A stretch of 39,788 nt of DNA from JAAOZP01 sp964616835 (GTDB lineage Archaea; Thermoproteota; EX4484-205; JAAOZP01): assembly GCA_964616835.1 (NCBI GenBank), contig CAZTSG010000007.1:1-39788 (forward strand). The letters are read 5' to 3'. Both the position numbers and the translations under genes were made by a program. Under the pieces are notes generated by a model. The model saw only the letters and a program-made list of their open reading frames with translations, was not told the origin of the DNA and did no database searches. This document shows, piece after piece, positions 7,083-14,806 of the stretch (positions within the stretch are counted from its first letter, which is position 1; every line of letters starts with the position of its first letter).

Positions 7083-8195
7083 CTATTTCGTACGTAGCTC
7101 CACCACATCCTTGTCGAGCAGCTTGAAAGACGAGCTGACTCTGAGCAGTGTAGACTTAAAGCCGCCCCTCCAAAGCCTCGCGTACTTCAAGCTTTCAGAA
7201 AGGCCTTTGTGAATTTTTGAAGCAAGCTCCCCAACAGTAATATCCCTATCCACGAGAATAGGCTTCTCCGACGGGGCCGCTGCTGAAGGCGGTTTCAAAT
7301 ATATTCTCATAACCCCTGAGGCTTCGAAAACCTTCGTCAAAAAATCTCCTTGAAGGAAAACAGTTGTTTTAATAACGTTCTCCACGGGGACCTTAAGCTC
7401 TAAAGCAAGCTTCTCCTCATCCAAATCATCTTCTACTATCAGCAGGAAGTTTCTTCTCTGCAATCCTCGAATCGAGCTTTCAAGTGTGTAGAGCGAAGCG
7501 TATTCTGAGAGGTTAACTATACCGCTCTCAAAGCCCTGCTCAGCGAGGAACCTTCTAATCTCCTCTTCCCTTAGAAAACGAGATTTGTTAACTACGGTTA
7601 TCCCGCCTGCTTTAAGGCTTTTGAAAGAAGCTGTGGAATTCTTTGACGCAAGATATATGCCGAATCTCGACAGCACTTCTCTAGCTAAGCGGTATTCCCC
7701 ATAAGGGTCTGCTTTGCCCAGCAGAACTAGGATTAAATCCGATTTGAAAAGAATTGTCTGGATAAGCGAGTACCTGCGGTTCTCTATCAGCGACATGGGG
7801 ATAGGCATGAAGCTTACAGCAATGTCTTCAAAAGATGTGCTCAAGGGTTTAAGCTCGTTCAGAGAATCAAGTATGGATTGTTCTCCGAAAAGCCTGATGT
7901 GGGAGAGAAAGTCATAGAGCAGCCCCTTATCCCTAGCAAGTATCGTTGTTAAAACGGTGTTATCGCCCTTGTCGAAGACCACTTGTCTAGAGCTTCTCCT
8001 CTTCTTCTCAACGAGTATCTCCTCCTGCAGCCTCGATATCTGTCTTTTAACCTGCGCCCGGAGCTTCTCAGTCCCCTTGTGCTCAGGTATCATGGATAGG
8101 AATATCTTGAGGTTTTCAAGCTTCTCCTCCTTGCTCTTGGAGGCGACAACCTTCTTATACTGCGCTTCAGCCTGCGGGGGCAGATTGGTAACCAT
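7083..8195 (-). CDS. DRG/Obg-like protein with TGS domain and no P-loop
   Basis: The 370-residue protein resembles archaeal DRG GTPases in outline. It has an N-terminal helical segment rich in Lys/Glu (residues 10-65, likely coiled coil), a central region, and a C-terminal TGS domain starting near residue 313 (PILVDRDITVGELASKIHKG, then KLLDKDVVELRTK). The G1 P-loop (GxxxxGKS), DxxG and NKxD are not visible where they should be. Strand-like segments such as LILVLLGKADPY and LLIVEDDLDEEKL suggest a degenerate GTPase fold. If so, it cannot hydrolyse GTP but could keep a ribosome-binding role through TGS. It sits between trmJ and the HemK-like gene, which also suggests a translation link. The ancestry is inferred. 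Confidence 0.7.
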   Translation of the reverse strand: MVTNLPPQAEAQYKKVVASKSKEEKLENLKIFLSMIPEHKGTEKLRAQVKRQISRLQEEILVEKKRRSSRQVVFDKGDNTVLTTILARDKGLLYDFLSHIRLFGEQSILDSLNELKPLSTSFEDIAVSFMPIPMSLIENRRYSLIQTILFKSDLILVLLGKADPYGEYRLAREVLSRFGIYLASKNSTASFKSLKAGGITVVNKSRFLREEEIRRFLAEQGFESGIVNLSEYASLYTLESSIRGLQRRNFLLIVEDDLDEEKLALELKVPVENVIKTTVFLQGDFLTKVFEASGVMRIYLKPPSAAAPSEKPILVDRDITVGELASKIHKGLSESLKYARLWRGGFKSTLLRVSSSFKLLDKDVVELRTK

Positions 8196-8223
8196 CTACT
8201 CCAGAATAATAGGGTATTGCGTC

Positions 8224-8997
8224 TTATTGTTTAAAAACATAATCCCCAACCCTTCTCTTCAACATCTCTATTCTCAGCCTAGTCTTTCTTAAGAACCATA
8301 GTAGGCTCCCAGCCTCCTTTGCGGAGGGTGTTGAACGCCCGACGATGTTTCTCAAAGACTGCATCACCACACTCCTCTTAACCTCCGGGAGTACTAGGCT
8401 GTCGAATATTGTTTCAGCCTCCGCATAAATCCTGTCGACGATCTCCCTGCTCGCAGGCCTCCTCAAGTCCTTGGCCCGCCTCCCCGCGTGGTCCATAAAT
8501 ATCTCGTACATCAGTATTGAAGCTGAGACAGCCAGGTTGAGCACGCTGTACTCGCTTGAGGAAGGAATGTGGACAACGTAGTCTAGTTGAGAAAGCTCCT
8601 TGTTCTTAAGGCCTATGTCCTCCCTCCCGAAAACCAGAAGCACCCTACCCTCTACTGGCCTGCATAGCTCAACCATTTCTCTAGGCGAGACGTATTGGCG
8701 CAATAAGCTTTTAGACGCTAGCCTGCCGGAGGTACCGATGCTTACAGAGGGTTTTAACTCCCGCAAGGCCTGTGTTAAATCATCGTACACAAGCTGTTCC
8801 TCTATGATTGTAGCACCCTTGGCGGCGTATAGTTTGGAAGACTCTAGAACATTTTTCTCAGGACCTATTAAAACCAGTTTTCTGAACGAGAAGTTGAGCA
8901 TCGTCCTAGCTATAATCCCAACGTTAACAGGGTACTTCGGCCCTACGAGCACGATGTAGTACTTAGACCCCACGTCCATGGTGGAGAAAAGGCCCAT
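8224..8997 (-). CDS. trmJ: TrmJ-type tRNA (2'-O-ribose) methyltransferase, SPOUT family
   Basis: The 257-residue SpoU-class enzyme methylates a ribose 2'-OH in the tRNA anticodon loop (position 32 in TrmJ). Motif 1 is LVGPKYPVNVGIIARTM near residue 17, motif 2 is LLVFGREDIGLKNKE near 119, and motif 3 is IPSSSEYSVLNLAVSASIL near 142. Together they build the trefoil-knot SAM site. A basic helical C-terminal extension (about 175-257) is typical of TrmJ. The ATG at 8997 lies about 6-8 bases downstream of the predicted start of transcription; a second in-frame ATG lies 18 bases on, just before the conserved DVGSKYYIVLVG. It leads the minus-strand group with the DRG-like and HemK-like genes. Confidence 0.88.
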   Translation of the reverse strand: MGLFSTMDVGSKYYIVLVGPKYPVNVGIIARTMLNFSFRKLVLIGPEKNVLESSKLYAAKGATIIEEQLVYDDLTQALRELKPSVSIGTSGRLASKSLLRQYVSPREMVELCRPVEGRVLLVFGREDIGLKNKELSQLDYVVHIPSSSEYSVLNLAVSASILMYEIFMDHAGRRAKDLRRPASREIVDRIYAEAETIFDSLVLPEVKRSVVMQSLRNIVGRSTPSAKEAGSLLWFLRKTRLRIEMLKRRVGDYVFKQ

Positions 8998-9023
8998 GGG
9001 TTTTTTAATCCTCTTAGGAGGAA

Positions 9024-9035
9024 GCTTTTTAAAGC
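9024..9035. promoter_or_regulatory. Shared TATA element between trmJ and uL16
   Basis: GCTTTTTAAAGC is almost palindromic and lies in the 71-base divergent gap. Spacing predicts starts near 9004 on the minus strand, just before the trmJ ATG, and near 9056 on the plus strand, about 12 bases before the uL16 TTG. No other TATA-like element is present. Confidence 0.5.
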
Positions 9036-9068
9036 AGCCTGTCTTCTAGCAGAGGGGCGCTTGGGAAA

Positions 9069-9572
9069 TTGAGGCAGATGCCATACGTTAGAAAGGAATA
9101 CATAGCGAGGATACCCCAGCTTAGAGTCAGCAAGTTTAAGCTTGGGAAGGCTCAGGAATTCGAAGTGGTTTTTAGGCTTGTCGTTAAAAAGACCTCCTTG
9201 ATAATGCAGGAGGCTCTTGAATCAGCACGTGTGGCTGCAAATAAGATTCTTGAAGCAGAGGCGGGGGAGAACAGTTACGTTTTGAGAGTAATCCCCTACC
9301 CCCACATTATTTGCAGAGAGCACAAGATGCTTACGATGGCTGGTGCCGACAGGCTTAGCAAGGGGATGAAGAGAGCATACGGGAAGCCGGTTACCCTGGC
9401 TGCGAGAGTAGATGCGGGCAGCCCCGTTCTGGAGGTTTATTCAAAACAGGGGTATGAGAACGTTGTGAAGAAAAGCCTTAAGGTGGCTGCTTCAAAACTG
9501 CCTGTAGAAACCTTCGTGGAAAAGGAGGAGTTGAAGAAGGAGGGGGAGACGGGTGAAGAGCCTCCAGGATAG
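9069..9572 (+). CDS. rpl10e: 50S ribosomal protein uL16 (L10e), N-terminally short
   Basis: This is the large-subunit protein near the peptidyl-transferase and tRNA corridor. Recognisable family segments are YVRKEYIARIP at the N-terminus, ALESARVAANK, the PHIICREHKMLTMAGADRL loop near residue 90 and GMKRAYGKPVTLAARV near 103. The usual first 12-16 residues (the RPARCYR-type segment before the YTRxEYI motif) are missing, because a TAA lies in frame upstream at 9030 and the promoter leaves no room. Start options are TTG at 9069 and ATG at 9078; the ATG gives MPYVRKEY. A charged Lys/Glu tail extends the C-terminus. The 3' end overlaps csl4 by 20 bases. Confidence 0.88.
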   Translation: MRQMPYVRKEYIARIPQLRVSKFKLGKAQEFEVVFRLVVKKTSLIMQEALESARVAANKILEAEAGENSYVLRVIPYPHIICREHKMLTMAGADRLSKGMKRAYGKPVTLAARVDAGSPVLEVYSKQGYENVVKKSLKVAASKLPVETFVEKEELKKEGETGEEPPG

Positions 9573-10143
9573 GCTTATCCTCGTCGGGGAGCCTCTCGCA
9601 ACCCTGGAGGAGTTCTTCCCCGGTGAGGGGACTTTTGAAGAAAACGGCACCATATACTCGAGCACCGTCGGAAAGGTTTTAATAGACAAGGATAAGAGGG
9701 AGCTTAGGGTAATACCTGCTAAGACGCTTGTAACGCCCAAGCTGGGTTTTAGAGTTATTGGGAGCGTAACCGGTTTCTCCAGCCATTACGCGAACGTTGA
9801 AATATTCTGCATGAACGGCGTAAAGCTAAGCCACGAGTATACCGCTATCATTGGCAGAGAAAGCCTTGGAAAAGCCTATCCGCGCTTCCGCGGAGGTAGC
9901 TTGAGAGCTTACGTGAGTGAGAACGACATAGTCTATGGCAGCATAATTTCTACGACGAACACTATCCTACTGGATATTTCGTATAAGGAGTATGGGGTTG
10001 TGAAGGCTTATTGCAAGTTCTGCGGCAACGTCCTAGTAATATCTGGCAAGGAGCTTTTATGCCCCGTCTGCTTGACGCGGGAGAGGCGGAAAATCAGCAT
10101 TTTCTACGGCGAGCCTATTGAAAAGCTGGTGGCTAGAGCATGA
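9553..10143 (+). CDS. csl4: Exosome subunit Csl4
   Basis: The 196-residue cap protein of the archaeal RNA exosome recruits RNA and partners to the Rrp41-Rrp42 ring. The N-terminal domain contains LVGEPLATLEEFFPGEGTF, then a central S1 domain (about residues 66-150, VIGSVTGFSSHYANVEI), and a C-terminal zinc ribbon CKFC...CPVC (about 154-174). All three match Csl4. The start is GTG at 9553, inside the last codons of uL16, giving MKSLQDRLILVGEP. It overlaps rpoL by 4 bases, so uL16, csl4 and rpoL are probably one transcript. Confidence 0.94.
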   Translation: MKSLQDRLILVGEPLATLEEFFPGEGTFEENGTIYSSTVGKVLIDKDKRELRVIPAKTLVTPKLGFRVIGSVTGFSSHYANVEIFCMNGVKLSHEYTAIIGRESLGKAYPRFRGGSLRAYVSENDIVYGSIISTTNTILLDISYKEYGVVKAYCKFCGNVLVISGKELLCPVCLTRERRKISIFYGEPIEKLVARA

Positions 10144-10436
10144 GGGTAGTTTATAGGAGCAGGGGGAAGGGAGAGGCTGAGCTCGAAATACACGGCGAGA
10201 CCCATACCGTCCTCAACCTTTTAGTCAACTATCTGAACCAGAAGCTTGAGAAGGGGTATGCCGCATACAGGATAGACCATCCTCTTAAGCAGGAGGCGGT
10301 GCTATACGTAAACGCGGGTGGTAAAAATCCGAAGGATGCTCTCGTTAAGACTATTAAAGACCTGATTAAAGACTTGGAGGAGCTGGAGAAAGAGATTAGC
10401 GAGGCAGCTGGCAAGCCCGGTGCTGAAGCCCCTTAA
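10140..10436 (+). CDS. rpoL: RNA polymerase subunit L (Rpb11-like)
   Basis: This 98-residue assembly subunit pairs with RpoD, like half of the bacterial alpha dimer. The N-terminal strand pattern, GETHTVLNLLVNYLNQ near residue 19 and YRIDHPLKQEAVLYVNAGG near 43 are conserved for RpoL/Rpb11. The long C-terminal helix (residues 64-92) is the dimerisation helix. Length is usual (90-100). Its ATG lies in an ATGA overlap with the csl4 stop, showing translational coupling. A short Ala/Gly/Pro tail is variable in the family. Confidence 0.95.
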   Translation: MRVVYRSRGKGEAELEIHGETHTVLNLLVNYLNQKLEKGYAAYRIDHPLKQEAVLYVNAGGKNPKDALVKTIKDLIKDLEELEKEISEAAGKPGAEAP

Positions 10437-10448
10437 AAGTGTAGAAAC

Positions 10449-10458
10449 GTTTATTAAC
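10449..10458 (+). promoter_or_regulatory. Internal TATA box for tfs
   Basis: GTTTATTAAC lies just after the rpoL stop and about 32 bases before the preferred tfs ATG at 10486. It supports a separate promoter with a very short leader, as well as read-through from rpoL. Confidence 0.45.
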
Positions 10459-10485
10459 ATGGTATGGGGCTCCATTAAAACCCCC

Positions 10486-10815
10486 ATGCAGATAAGGTTC
10501 TGCCCTAAATGCGGCACCAAGCTTCAGATAAAGAGGGAGAAGGGGAGCCTCCTGTATTCTTGCCCCAAATGCGGTTACGAGGAGCGTGCACACACTGTGG
10601 AGAAAAGCATTGAAACAAAGCGTAAAACCGGGGCTGTGAGGATAATAAGGAAGGAGGCTGATTTAAACCCCTTACCCGTCACCAATGCCATATGCCCTCG
10701 TTGCAACAATAAGGAGGCGTACTGGTGGATATCTCAAACAAGGGGTGCGGACGAGAGCGCTACTCAATTCTTCAAATGCACTAAGTGCGGGTATACTTGG
10801 AGAGAATACTCTTGA
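10486..10815 (+). CDS. tfs: Transcription factor S (TFIIS/Rpb9-like RNA cleavage factor)
   Basis: The protein rescues backtracked RNA polymerase by stimulating transcript cleavage. It has two zinc ribbons: N-terminal FCPKCGTKL with SCPKCGYEE (about residues 5-27), and C-terminal AICPRCNNKEAYWW with FKCTKCGYTWREYS. The catalytic acidic pair is present in the second ribbon loop as QTRGADE. ATG 10486 (MQIRFCPKCG) is chosen because family members begin just before the first CPKC and a TATA box lies at the right distance. An upstream GTG at 10420 would add 22 residues without similarity. The length of 109 residues fits. Confidence 0.93.
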   Translation: MQIRFCPKCGTKLQIKREKGSLLYSCPKCGYEERAHTVEKSIETKRKTGAVRIIRKEADLNPLPVTNAICPRCNNKEAYWWISQTRGADESATQFFKCTKCGYTWREYS

Positions 10816-10820
10816 AAAGG

Positions 10821-11600
10821 CTAGGCTTTCTCCATCCGGGGGGCGATGAAGAAGGTTACTGTACTGTTAGGAGCCTCCTCAATGCTTTGCGTCATTTTTA
10901 ACGGCAGGTCGGTGTCAAACTCTATCTTAACGTCCTCGCTAAAAAGCAGGGAGGAAACTATGCTGCTGAGCCTCTTAAGATCATAGGAGGCCCTAGACGC
11001 TTCTTTGAGAACCGGGTTTATCAAATTTCCTTCCTCAACTGTTAGCATAACTTGGTACTCTGATATCTCCCCCTTGGCTGATAGGAGGACAGCATTATTC
11101 TCAACGCTTATCGAAATATAGTCTGAAATATGCTTCCCGCTTTCAAGCAGGTGTTTTATAGTAGAAACCTTTGTCTGGAACGAGTTTCCGAGAGAAACCC
11201 TGGGGAGCGGCAGATCCTTGTCTTCCGAGAAGAATACGGGGATCGTGAAGATCCTTGTAAATTCGTTGGTCACCCTGAAAGTAACCTTATCCTCTTTGAA
11301 AACCATCTCCAACTTCTCTGATTTCGCTTCAAACTTTAGAAGGTTCAGAACATCGCTTAAACGTATATTGGCTTTAATAGGCTTGCTGAATTCGAATGTT
11401 TCGAAAGCATCCTTCGAAATAACCATATCGATCATCGAAACCTCTGCTAAATCCAATGCTCTTATGGAGAACCCTTCGTCACTTATCTTAACCGGAGCCT
11501 CGTCTATAAGCGAGGAAGCCGCCTTGAAAGCCTTTCTAATAAGCCTCGCATCGTTTACCACAAGCCTTGCAAGGACGTTTGAAGACGACATCCCAACCAT
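10821..11600 (-). CDS. pcn: PCNA sliding clamp
   Basis: This 259-residue DNA polymerase processivity clamp forms a ring around DNA. Conserved parts are KAASSLIDEAPVKISDEGFSIRALD near the N-terminus, LSDVLNLLKFEAKSEKL near residue 82, an interdomain loop around 116-135, and a C-terminal VTFFIAPRMEKA. The two repeated domains and overall length match PCNA. It ends 5 bases from the convergent tfs stop. Two ATGs, at 11600 and 11591, are possible starts; the TATA box predicts transcription starting near 11596, which would favour the second. Many Thermoproteota have several PCNA paralogues; only this one is in the window. Confidence 0.95.
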   Translation of the reverse strand: MVGMSSSNVLARLVVNDARLIRKAFKAASSLIDEAPVKISDEGFSIRALDLAEVSMIDMVISKDAFETFEFSKPIKANIRLSDVLNLLKFEAKSEKLEMVFKEDKVTFRVTNEFTRIFTIPVFFSEDKDLPLPRVSLGNSFQTKVSTIKHLLESGKHISDYISISVENNAVLLSAKGEISEYQVMLTVEEGNLINPVLKEASRASYDLKRLSSIVSSLLFSEDVKIEFDTDLPLKMTQSIEEAPNSTVTFFIAPRMEKA

Positions 11601-11616
11601 TATAGCTGAAGCAATC

Positions 11617-11627
11617 CCTTATATAGC
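11617..11627 (-). promoter_or_regulatory. TATA box of pcn
   Basis: The minus-strand sequence GCTATATAAGG is a close match to the archaeal TATA consensus, about 22 bases before the first pcn ATG and 31 before the second. Confidence 0.6.
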
Positions 11628-11692
11628 TTGCTTCCAAACCAACTTTAATAAGGTTTGTTTAACAATCATGATTATTAAAGTGGTTAAGAAGC

Positions 11693-12718
11693 ATGGGAGA
11701 GAACATCCTTAGGGCAGCTAGATACCCCTTCCTCCCCGAAGCCAGGGAGTTCGTTTCCCAGCATATCGACCTATCTCTAGACAGCTTGGAGAAAACCGGT
11801 TCTGAAGCAGTTTTGAAAAGGGCTGTTGAAAGAGTTAAGGATGCGTTGATTCTCAAAGAGGTTAGGGTAACGCCTCGGCATGAGTCCAACTACGTGAGGG
11901 AGATTCTTTCCTTCCCCATCGCAATCATACTCGTGTCAACGATTGCGAACGAGTATATTAGGAGAATATATTCCCTGGGTGAGAGCAGGGGAGCCTATAA
12001 GAGGATGCTTAAAGAGAGCGATGAAACACTGCTTCTCGTCGGTGAGAAACTTGGAGTTAGAGGAGCCATGGATAGTAACAACCTTATCAGGATCAGGATA
12101 CCGACTTATTTGAATCTGGCATACGTCTTCCACGAACATCGCTGGAAGCTTGTGAACAGAATTGTTGACAGAGGCTACGTGTGGGTGAACAGGACGGAGT
12201 ATGCGAGGCTGCTCCAGATCGAGATAAACAACTACGTTTATGAGAAGACGCTGGAGACGCTTCCCGTGACAGCGGTGCCTCAGAGTTTTAAAGAGAGCGT
12301 GAATACTATTGTTGAGACCTGGAGTAAGCTTGAAGCCGCTAGGCCGGGTCACGCAGCTTCTGAAGAGAAAGGGGAGAATCCGCCCTGCGTCAACAGGATA
12401 CTTAGGAGGATGGAGGCTGGCGAGAATACTTCGCATTTTGAAAGACTCGTCATCGCAACCTTCATGATTGCTAAGGGCAGGGATATTGAGGAGATTATTG
12501 AGCTCTTCTCGAAGCAGCCGGACTACAAGTATAGCATTACGAAGTATCAGGTGGAGCACCTTGCAGGCCTCAGAGGAGGGGGGAAGAGGTATTCCGTGCC
12601 CAGTTGTAGAACGATTTTGGCAAACGGTCTTTGCTACCCGAATGAGAATTGCAGAGGCGTTAAACACCCGTTAAGCTATGGTGGTAAGAATGCTGGAGGC
12701 CAATATAGAGTTTCTTAA
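11693..12718 (+). CDS. priL: DNA primase large subunit PriL
   Basis: The 341-residue regulatory subunit partners PriS to make RNA/DNA primers. The N-terminal helical domain includes YPFLPEAREFV near residue 11 and a conserved IRIPTYLNLA near 134. The C-terminal domain supplies four Cys for a 4Fe-4S cluster at residues 232, 305, 314 and 320 (PPCVNRIL, VPSCRTIL, NGLCYPNENC). The length is usual for archaea. It diverges from pcn and heads an operon; the 3' end overlaps priS by 41 bases. The ATG gives MGENILRAARYPFLP, the expected N-terminus. Confidence 0.94.
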   Translation: MGENILRAARYPFLPEAREFVSQHIDLSLDSLEKTGSEAVLKRAVERVKDALILKEVRVTPRHESNYVREILSFPIAIILVSTIANEYIRRIYSLGESRGAYKRMLKESDETLLLVGEKLGVRGAMDSNNLIRIRIPTYLNLAYVFHEHRWKLVNRIVDRGYVWVNRTEYARLLQIEINNYVYEKTLETLPVTAVPQSFKESVNTIVETWSKLEAARPGHAASEEKGENPPCVNRILRRMEAGENTSHFERLVIATFMIAKGRDIEEIIELFSKQPDYKYSITKYQVEHLAGLRGGGKRYSVPSCRTILANGLCYPNENCRGVKHPLSYGGKNAGGQYRVS

Positions 12719-13802
12719 AAGAGAATTCTTCAAGTATTATTATGAGAACCTTGACCAACTAGTGCCTCCGCCCCCGATAAAAAACAGGGAGTTCGGTTTC
12801 TTCCTCGAAAAGGGCGGGGGGATGCTTAGACACAAATACTTTACCAGCTTGGAGGAGTTTCATAGCTTCGTTTTAAACGAGGTGCCCCTAGACGTCTATG
12901 TTTCAGCAGCCAAGTATGAGGACCCTGGTAATAGGGATATGCAGGAGAAGAAGCTGATAAGCGCAGAGCTTTTCTTCGACATAGACGCTGAGCCAACTGT
13001 TTCGAAGAGCGAGGAGTCTGCATGGGTTTGCCCAAACTGCGGGAGATACGACTTGGGCATGGAGGACAAATGCCCAGCCTGCAGCTCTCCCGTGGAGCGC
13101 GCGGAAATAGTTAATGAGAATCAATTAAACGAGGCCCTTAAGGAAGTTAAGAAGCTAGTGGAAGTTTTGAGAAGCGATTTCGGCATAGAAGAGAACCACA
13201 TATCTGTTTTCTTCAGCGGGAACAGGGGGTATCACGTGCACGTGGACCAAGAGGAGTTTATCAACATAACGGCAGAAGGGAGGAGAGAAATCGTCGACTA
13301 CCTGCTGATTCAAGGGTTTGAAGAAAAAAGGACGGTGGACCTCTTGAGAAATAGGGGCTTCTATGACGGTGATTTAAAAGGCGTAATGGGAAGAGTCTAT
13401 CGTATGGTTTTAGAAGCTGGAAGCCGCGAGAAGCATAGGACTTCTTTCGATAAAAGAAGGATTTTAAAGCAGATTAATCAAGCTATTGAAGAACTCAAGG
13501 TGAGGATAGACCCTGTTGTAACAATCGACATCCACAGGCTGATGAGGATGCCGGGTAGCATAAATAGCAACAGCGGCATGGTTAAGAGGAGGATCCGGCT
13601 TCAAGACCTATCTTCATTCAACCCTTTAAAAGACGCTGTTGCGTTAGGAGAGGAGGAGACGGTTTTGAGAGTGAAAGCAGCCCCAAGGTTTAACCTAGGC
13701 GGTAAATCGTTTGGGCCTTTTAAGGACGAGGAAGTAGAATTGCCCGCTTACGCTGCCGCTTATATAATTTGCAAGGGATTGGGAGAATATGTCAGAAGAT
13801 AG
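12678..13802 (+). CDS. priS: DNA primase small (catalytic) subunit PriS
   Basis: This 374-residue primase-polymerase synthesises primers at the replication fork. The metal-binding pair is D101/D103 in ELFFDIDAE. A zinc knuckle has Cys 118, 121, 132 and 135. The nucleotide-binding SGNRGYHVH is at 180-188, and the third catalytic Asp is in VVTIDIHRLMRMPGS near residue 277. All family landmarks are intact, so the enzyme should be active. It starts inside priL; an in-frame ATG four codons downstream is an alternative. It overlaps gins51 by 14 bases, forming a priL-priS-gins51 replication operon. Confidence 0.96.
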   Translation: MVVRMLEANIEFLKREFFKYYYENLDQLVPPPPIKNREFGFFLEKGGGMLRHKYFTSLEEFHSFVLNEVPLDVYVSAAKYEDPGNRDMQEKKLISAELFFDIDAEPTVSKSEESAWVCPNCGRYDLGMEDKCPACSSPVERAEIVNENQLNEALKEVKKLVEVLRSDFGIEENHISVFFSGNRGYHVHVDQEEFINITAEGRREIVDYLLIQGFEEKRTVDLLRNRGFYDGDLKGVMGRVYRMVLEAGSREKHRTSFDKRRILKQINQAIEELKVRIDPVVTIDIHRLMRMPGSINSNSGMVKRRIRLQDLSSFNPLKDAVALGEEETVLRVKAAPRFNLGGKSFGPFKDEEVELPAYAAAYIICKGLGEYVRR

Positions 13803-14310
13803 TGCTTCAATAAGAAGGATTCTGGATGCTTGTAGAAGAGGAGACTGGGAACACTCTAATACAGCTATCCAGAATCTTATAGAGACGCTAGCATCTGTGA
13901 AAAGCGAGCTTCAACTTGTCGACAAGACTTCTAGGAGAAAAGAAATGCTTCAATGGTACCTTAATACTGTAAAAAACATTCTTGAAGACTATGTGACTAC
14001 GAAATTGTTGAAAAGCATATTGGCAAGTATTAAGGGGGTTGAAAAAATGAGTCAAGATGTTAACAGCCTATCTTGGTTTTCAGCACTAGTTCCTGAGGAA
14101 CTTGACCTAGCCCACATCATCTCCCATCCTAGTGGAAGCGTTAAGGACAAGAAGATTATCGCAATAGTTTTAAAAGATGTTGAAAAGTTCGTGGGAGAGG
14201 ATGGAAAGGAGTATGGCCCCTATCCCACTGGGAGCCTAATAAACATCCCCTATTACATAGCTAGACTTCTTGAGAAAAAGAAGGCGGTGGAGGAAATCTT
14301 TATAACTTGA
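13789..14310 (+). CDS. gins51: GINS complex subunit GINS51 (Gins15)
   Basis: This 173-residue replication factor belongs to the CMG helicase assembly (MCM, GINS, GAN/RecJ). The C-terminal B domain is recognisable: IIAIVLKDVEKFVGEDGKEYGPY near residue 124, then a glycine/leucine turn and IARLLEKKKAVEEI. This V-G-x-D-G-x-x-Y-G-P signature is typical of archaeal GINS51. The N-terminal A domain (residues 1-100) is helical and weakly conserved, as usual. Linkage right after priS is the standard archaeal neighbourhood. No GINS23 gene is present in this window. Confidence 0.85.
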   Translation: MSEDSASIRRILDACRRGDWEHSNTAIQNLIETLASVKSELQLVDKTSRRKEMLQWYLNTVKNILEDYVTTKLLKSILASIKGVEKMSQDVNSLSWFSALVPEELDLAHIISHPSGSVKDKKIIAIVLKDVEKFVGEDGKEYGPYPTGSLINIPYYIARLLEKKKAVEEIFIT

Positions 14311-14332
14311 GGCTCTGAAGCAACGCTGAAGC

Positions 14333-14611
14333 ATGAAGATTCCGGATAAGATTAACACGTATTGCCCTAGGTGTAAGCAGTATACTGAGCATTCCGTGAG
14401 CCTACTTAAAGCAGGGAAGAGGAGGAAGATGGCGGCTGGCGAGAGACACCATGAGAGAGTCGATAGACACGGCTATGGTGGGCAGAAAGCACCTTTAGCG
14501 AAGCCCGTTAAAACAACCAAGAAGCAGACGTTGAAGCTGAAGTGTTCTAAATGCGGCTACATTGTACAGAAGGAAGGAATAAGGATTAAGAAGCTTGAGG
14601 TGACTAAGTGA
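14333..14611 (+). CDS. rpl44e: 50S ribosomal protein eL42 (L44e)
   Basis: This 92-residue zinc protein lies near the ribosomal E-site. The Cys pairs are YCPRCKQYTEH near residue 10 and KCSKCGYIVQKEG near 72. The basic centre carries GERHHERVDRHGYGGQKAP, characteristic of eL42. Length is normal. It sits 22 bases after gins51 and one base before eS27, in an eL42-eS27-aIF2alpha cluster conserved across archaea. Confidence 0.96.
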   Translation: MKIPDKINTYCPRCKQYTEHSVSLLKAGKRRKMAAGERHHERVDRHGYGGQKAPLAKPVKTTKKQTLKLKCSKCGYIVQKEGIRIKKLEVTK

Positions 14612-14612
14612 G

Positions 14613-14804
14613 ATGGCTGGTGAAAACATTTTGAAGCCAAGGTCTAGCTTCATTAAGATAAGGTGTAATCAATGTTCTAACGAGCAGATAGTTTTTGAGA
14701 AACCTGCGTCAAATATTAAGTGTAGGGTCTGTGGGAAACTGGTTGTGAAAAGTACCGGGGGGAAGGGGAAATTTCTCGCAGAGATTGTTGAAGTATATGG
14801 TTAA
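14613..14804 (+). CDS. rps27e: 30S ribosomal protein eS27
   Basis: This is a 63-residue small-subunit protein with a four-Cys zinc ribbon: IRCNQCSNEQIVFEKPAS then IKCRVCGKLVVKSTGGK. Length and motif order are typical. It starts with ATG one base after the eL42 stop and ends two bases before aIF2-alpha, so all three should be co-translated. Confidence 0.96.
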   Translation: MAGENILKPRSSFIKIRCNQCSNEQIVFEKPASNIKCRVCGKLVVKSTGGKGKFLAEIVEVYG

Positions 14805-14806
14805 AG

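Noticed and set aside
11936..12667. Long minus-strand frame (243 codons) opposite priL
   Set aside because: It is a mirror of priL, which has all primase features including the four cluster cysteines; the antisense translation shows no domain.
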